Part shown: in pieces, positions 3,957 to 6,255 of the stretch
Numbering within the stretch: position 1 is the first letter of the stretch
Layout of the letters: each line of letters begins with the position of its first letter
From: an uncultured Oscillospiraceae bacterium
GTDB lineage: Bacteria; Bacillota; Clostridia; Oscillospirales; Oscillospiraceae
Length of the DNA stretch: 6,255 nt
Assembly: GCA_900752305.1 (NCBI GenBank)
Contig: CAADUV010000150.1
Coordinates: 1 to 6,255 of the forward strand
Direction: 5' to 3'
Translations under genes and position numbers: made by a program
The notes under the pieces: generated by a model
The model's input: only the letters and a program-made list of their open reading frames with translations
Told to the model about the DNA's origin: nothing
Database searches by the model: none

Positions 3957-6255
3957 TTAGAATTTATCCACCGTCACAGAGATCAGCAGATTGGGCACCA
4001 GCCACAGCAGCAAGAACAGCAGCATATTCAAGGAGCTGAGGGACAGGAACGCCCCGATAAAGGTCAGATAGAAGGCCAGCACCAAACCCACCACAGAGGC
4101 CAGGATGGTCAGGATGTTGTTCAGCCGCACCACCATCCGCAGACGGCGGGCGCCGATGATGGCTTCGGTGAAGGGACCCAGCCCGTCCCGGCGCACCAGA
4201 GCGCCCAAGACCGGGTTGTGCTCCTGTCCCGGGTCGGACAGCTCATAGCGGCGCTTGATCTCCGGGTATTCCATCTTGTTGGTGGGCAGTTGGAAGCGCC
4301 GGTGGAGCATGGCCGGGGTGATGTTGAAATCTCGGGTCACCAGCACCGGCTTCACCCCCGCTCGGATGAGGGACTGGAGGGCACTGCGGATGCGCCGAGG
4401 CTGCTCGTATTTCAAGGAGAAGATAGCCTGTAACTGTCCGTTGATGGCACAGAAGATGGCCTCTTTCACATACTCACCCTGCTGGAGGGGGATGTGCATG
4501 ACGGTCATGAACCCGGCGGTGCCGATCATGACCTGTTCCCCACGGATGGTGGCCACCAGGCCGCCGGCCTCGTGGTAGTGCATGGAGTCCACCCGGCGGA
4601 AGAAGCCGCCCTGGATATGTACCAGGTCGCTGAACAGCTTAGTCAGCCCGCTGCCCGACGCCTGGATCATGGAGGCGGTACAGCCGGTGACCCGTTCCAG
4701 GGGGGTGCCGTTGAAGGTCTTGATACCCTGGGACTTGACGCTGCCCACCGGGAACAGGTCGTCATCCTTGAGCAGGATGTTGGCGTCCCCTTCCATGGAC
4801 AGCACCCCGTCCCAACCAGCCAGGGCTACGGTGCCGCTGAGCCGTTTGGTCAGACGCAGGAAGGGCTGGCTGTAGGCCAGCATCCCGGCCAGGGGCGCTC
4901 CGGCGGTGAGAGCCACCGACAGGCACCAGAGGATGCGTTCCGGGTGCAGCCGTCCCGCCGAGGCAATGAGGGCGAAGAGGACAGCGGCAATGAACACCAG
5001 GGGCACGACCACCTGCTGGATGCGCTGGGCGCCGTCCGGACTTTGGATCTGGGCGCCGAACTGCTCCGCCGTCCCCGCCTCCTTGGCGAAGGCACTGCGT
5101 CCCTCCCATTTGTCGCTGTCCAAGGTCACACGATAGGGGGAGGCAGACAGGCTGGCGGTCTCGCAGGCCTTCGCCAACCCCTTCTTCCGGTCGTACAACC
5201 CCCACAGACAGGCCAGGATGGAGCAGGACGCCAGCGCTGAGAAAGGCAGCAGGCCGTCCCGTCCCACCAGGCAATACCAGATGTTGTCCAATAACGTGGC
5301 GGCCACGCTGCAAACGGTCAAGGTGTGGGCCCCCAGCCGTCCCCGCTTGGGCGCGGTGATGCCCAGCCACAGCACGTCCAACCCCAATAGGCAGGCCACG
5401 CCCAAGCCCCACAGCAGGATGGCCGCGGTGACCCGGGTCTCCACCTGGAAGAACTGGGGCAGGGGCAGGGTGCCGTCGGCGGCGATGGTCAGGTAGAGCA
5501 GCACCACGCACAGGGCGAAGAGCACTTGGATGCGGAATTTCATCTTGCTCAGCCCCTTGCTGTACCGTTTGGCCAGCTCGCTGGGTGGGATGTCCTCCTC
5601 CGGCTTGATGAGGCGGCGGGGTTTGCGCTCTCGGTGCCACTTTTTCCGCCGGACGGGTTTTTCTTCGTCAGTGGCGGGAATATACTTCTCCTGCAGCTCT
5701 TCCTCCGGGTCCAGCGGCTCCGACTGCTCATACATCTCGTCGGCGTAGTGCAGGGCCTTCTCGGTCACCCGCCCCACCACATCCCGGAAGGGCTTGAGCT
5801 TGGAGACGGGCATCTGGATGACGTTATCCCGCTCGCCCTCCTCCGACGGCTCCTGTGCCTTAGGGATGAGGGTGCGCTTCCAGTTCCGGACGGTGGCCTC
5901 GACGGCCTTCTTCCGCCGCACCTTTTTCCGGGCTTTCTCCTCCTGCGCCTCCTGGTGGGCACGGGCCTTGCGCATCTGCGCCGCCCGTTCCTCCTGCTTG
6001 CGCAGGGTCTCTTCACTGTAGGTGTCCCCCAACGCGGAGGTCACCTGCTCCTGGATGAACCGCTCGGTCTCCTCCTGCTCCTCCTCCGATTCCACATCGG
6101 TCTCGGGCACAGGGATTTCCTCCGGTTCCGCTTCCGTCGCCGCTTCCCCTTCCACAGCCCCTTCTGCGGCTGCTTCCGGCGTCTCTTCAGCCTCCTGGGC
6201 AGGCGGCGTGTACTGCTCCTCCAGGGCTTCTTCTAAAATCTCTTCCAGATCGTAC
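3957..6255 (-). CDS. Degenerate P-type ATPase-like membrane protein (partial)
   Basis: The frame is open to the right edge, so the N-terminus is missing; at least 765 residues are visible. Numbering here starts at the in-frame GTG at 6155; 33 further codons lie upstream. Residues 1-60 are Glu-rich, 50-95 a charged, probably helical K/R/E segment, and 168-181 a basic cluster before the membrane. Eight likely membrane helices follow (about 206-225, 242-266, 276-297, 302-321, 381-400, 408-431, 680-701 and 708-728), the P1B-ATPase pattern. The 432-679 region resembles the P and N domains: GGLVATIRGEQVMIGTAGFM (531-550) and AGVKPVLVTRDFNITPAM (599-616), like GI.V.MLTGDN..TA. Catalytic signatures are lost: DDDLFPVG (464-471) where DKTGTLT is expected, VTRD for TGD, no GDGxND, GAPLAG (419-424) for CPC, and an actuator loop of only about 60 residues without TGES. 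Ion pumping is therefore unlikely; function unknown. Similarity judged by eye. Stop is TAA at 3959-3957. Confidence 0.8.
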   Translation of the reverse strand, partial: YDLEEILEEALEEQYTPPAQEAEETPEAAAEGAVEGEAATEAEPEEIPVPETDVESEEEQEETERFIQEQVTSALGDTYSEETLRKQEERAAQMRKARAHQEAQEEKARKKVRRKKAVEATVRNWKRTLIPKAQEPSEEGERDNVIQMPVSKLKPFRDVVGRVTEKALHYADEMYEQSEPLDPEEELQEKYIPATDEEKPVRRKKWHRERKPRRLIKPEEDIPPSELAKRYSKGLSKMKFRIQVLFALCVVLLYLTIAADGTLPLPQFFQVETRVTAAILLWGLGVACLLGLDVLWLGITAPKRGRLGAHTLTVCSVAATLLDNIWYCLVGRDGLLPFSALASCSILACLWGLYDRKKGLAKACETASLSASPYRVTLDSDKWEGRSAFAKEAGTAEQFGAQIQSPDGAQRIQQVVVPLVFIAAVLFALIASAGRLHPERILWCLSVALTAGAPLAGMLAYSQPFLRLTKRLSGTVALAGWDGVLSMEGDANILLKDDDLFPVGSVKSQGIKTFNGTPLERVTGCTASMIQASGSGLTKLFSDLVHIQGGFFRRVDSMHYHEAGGLVATIRGEQVMIGTAGFMTVMHIPLQQGEYVKEAIFCAINGQLQAIFSLKYEQPRRIRSALQSLIRAGVKPVLVTRDFNITPAMLHRRFQLPTNKMEYPEIKRRYELSDPGQEHNPVLGALVRRDGLGPFTEAIIGARRLRMVVRLNNILTILASVVGLVLAFYLTFIGAFLSLSSLNMLLFLLLWLVPNLLISVTVDKF

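Noticed and set aside
3477..4433. Plus-strand frame crossing the SDR end, the terminator and the membrane-protein gene
   Set aside because: It runs out of frame through a clear SDR and over a strong terminator hairpin, then antisense to another gene; its protein is low-complexity and His/Gln/Arg-rich.
4762..5640. Minus-strand frame of 292 codons inside the membrane-protein gene
   Set aside because: It is an out-of-frame shadow, rich in Pro, Gly, Arg and Ala; the parallel frame has coherent membrane helices and ATPase-like segments.
5526..6236. Plus-strand Leu/Arg-rich frame opposite the N-terminus of the membrane protein
   Set aside because: Its composition is simply the complement of Glu- and Lys-rich codons on the minus strand (GAG/CTC, AAG/CTT). 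No start context or motif.

Overview
This GC-rich window holds four protein-coding genes and looks like chromosomal sequence from a gut-type clostridial Firmicute, most likely Oscillospiraceae/Ruminococcaceae. The reasons are strong AGGAGG-type ribosome binding sites, a sigmaA-type promoter, avoidance of the codons TTA, CTA and TCA, and the style of the SDR and HAD proteins. The taxonomic call is an inference from protein style, not from a marker gene.

Layout, left to right. Positions 1-178 contain no gene but hold four consecutive inverted repeats. One is an A6/T6 hairpin that should work as a terminator in both directions. The other three pack the 3' untranslated region of the EF-G gene. 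Positions 179-2239 (minus) encode a 686-residue paralogue of elongation factor G of the EF-G-2 type, with altered GTPase motifs. It is driven by a near-consensus promoter at 2314-2342. Positions 2387-3094 (minus) encode a YjjG-type HAD nucleotidase that could read through into the EF-G gene. An 80-bp divergent spacer then leads to a plus-strand short-chain dehydrogenase (3175-3903) that resembles FabG and, more closely, the clostridial YmfI-like proteins annotated as EF-P 5-aminopentanone reductases. It ends in a textbook hairpin terminator at 3923-3954.

From 3957 to the right edge, on the minus strand and still open at 6255, lies a large membrane protein not named here as any characterised family. 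Its membrane topology and the order of its soluble segments match a P1B-type (heavy-metal) P-type ATPase. However, the phosphorylation motif, the actuator TGES motif, the membrane metal-binding CPC and the hinge GDGxND motif are all missing. In their place it has a long acidic/basic charged N-terminus. It is best read as a catalytically dead P-type ATPase relative and is the most unusual object in the window.

The EF-G-2 and YmfI-like genes may both concern translation, but they are on opposite strands and separated by the HAD gene, so functional linkage is only a suggestion. No tRNA, rRNA, CRISPR array, transposase or prophage gene was seen.
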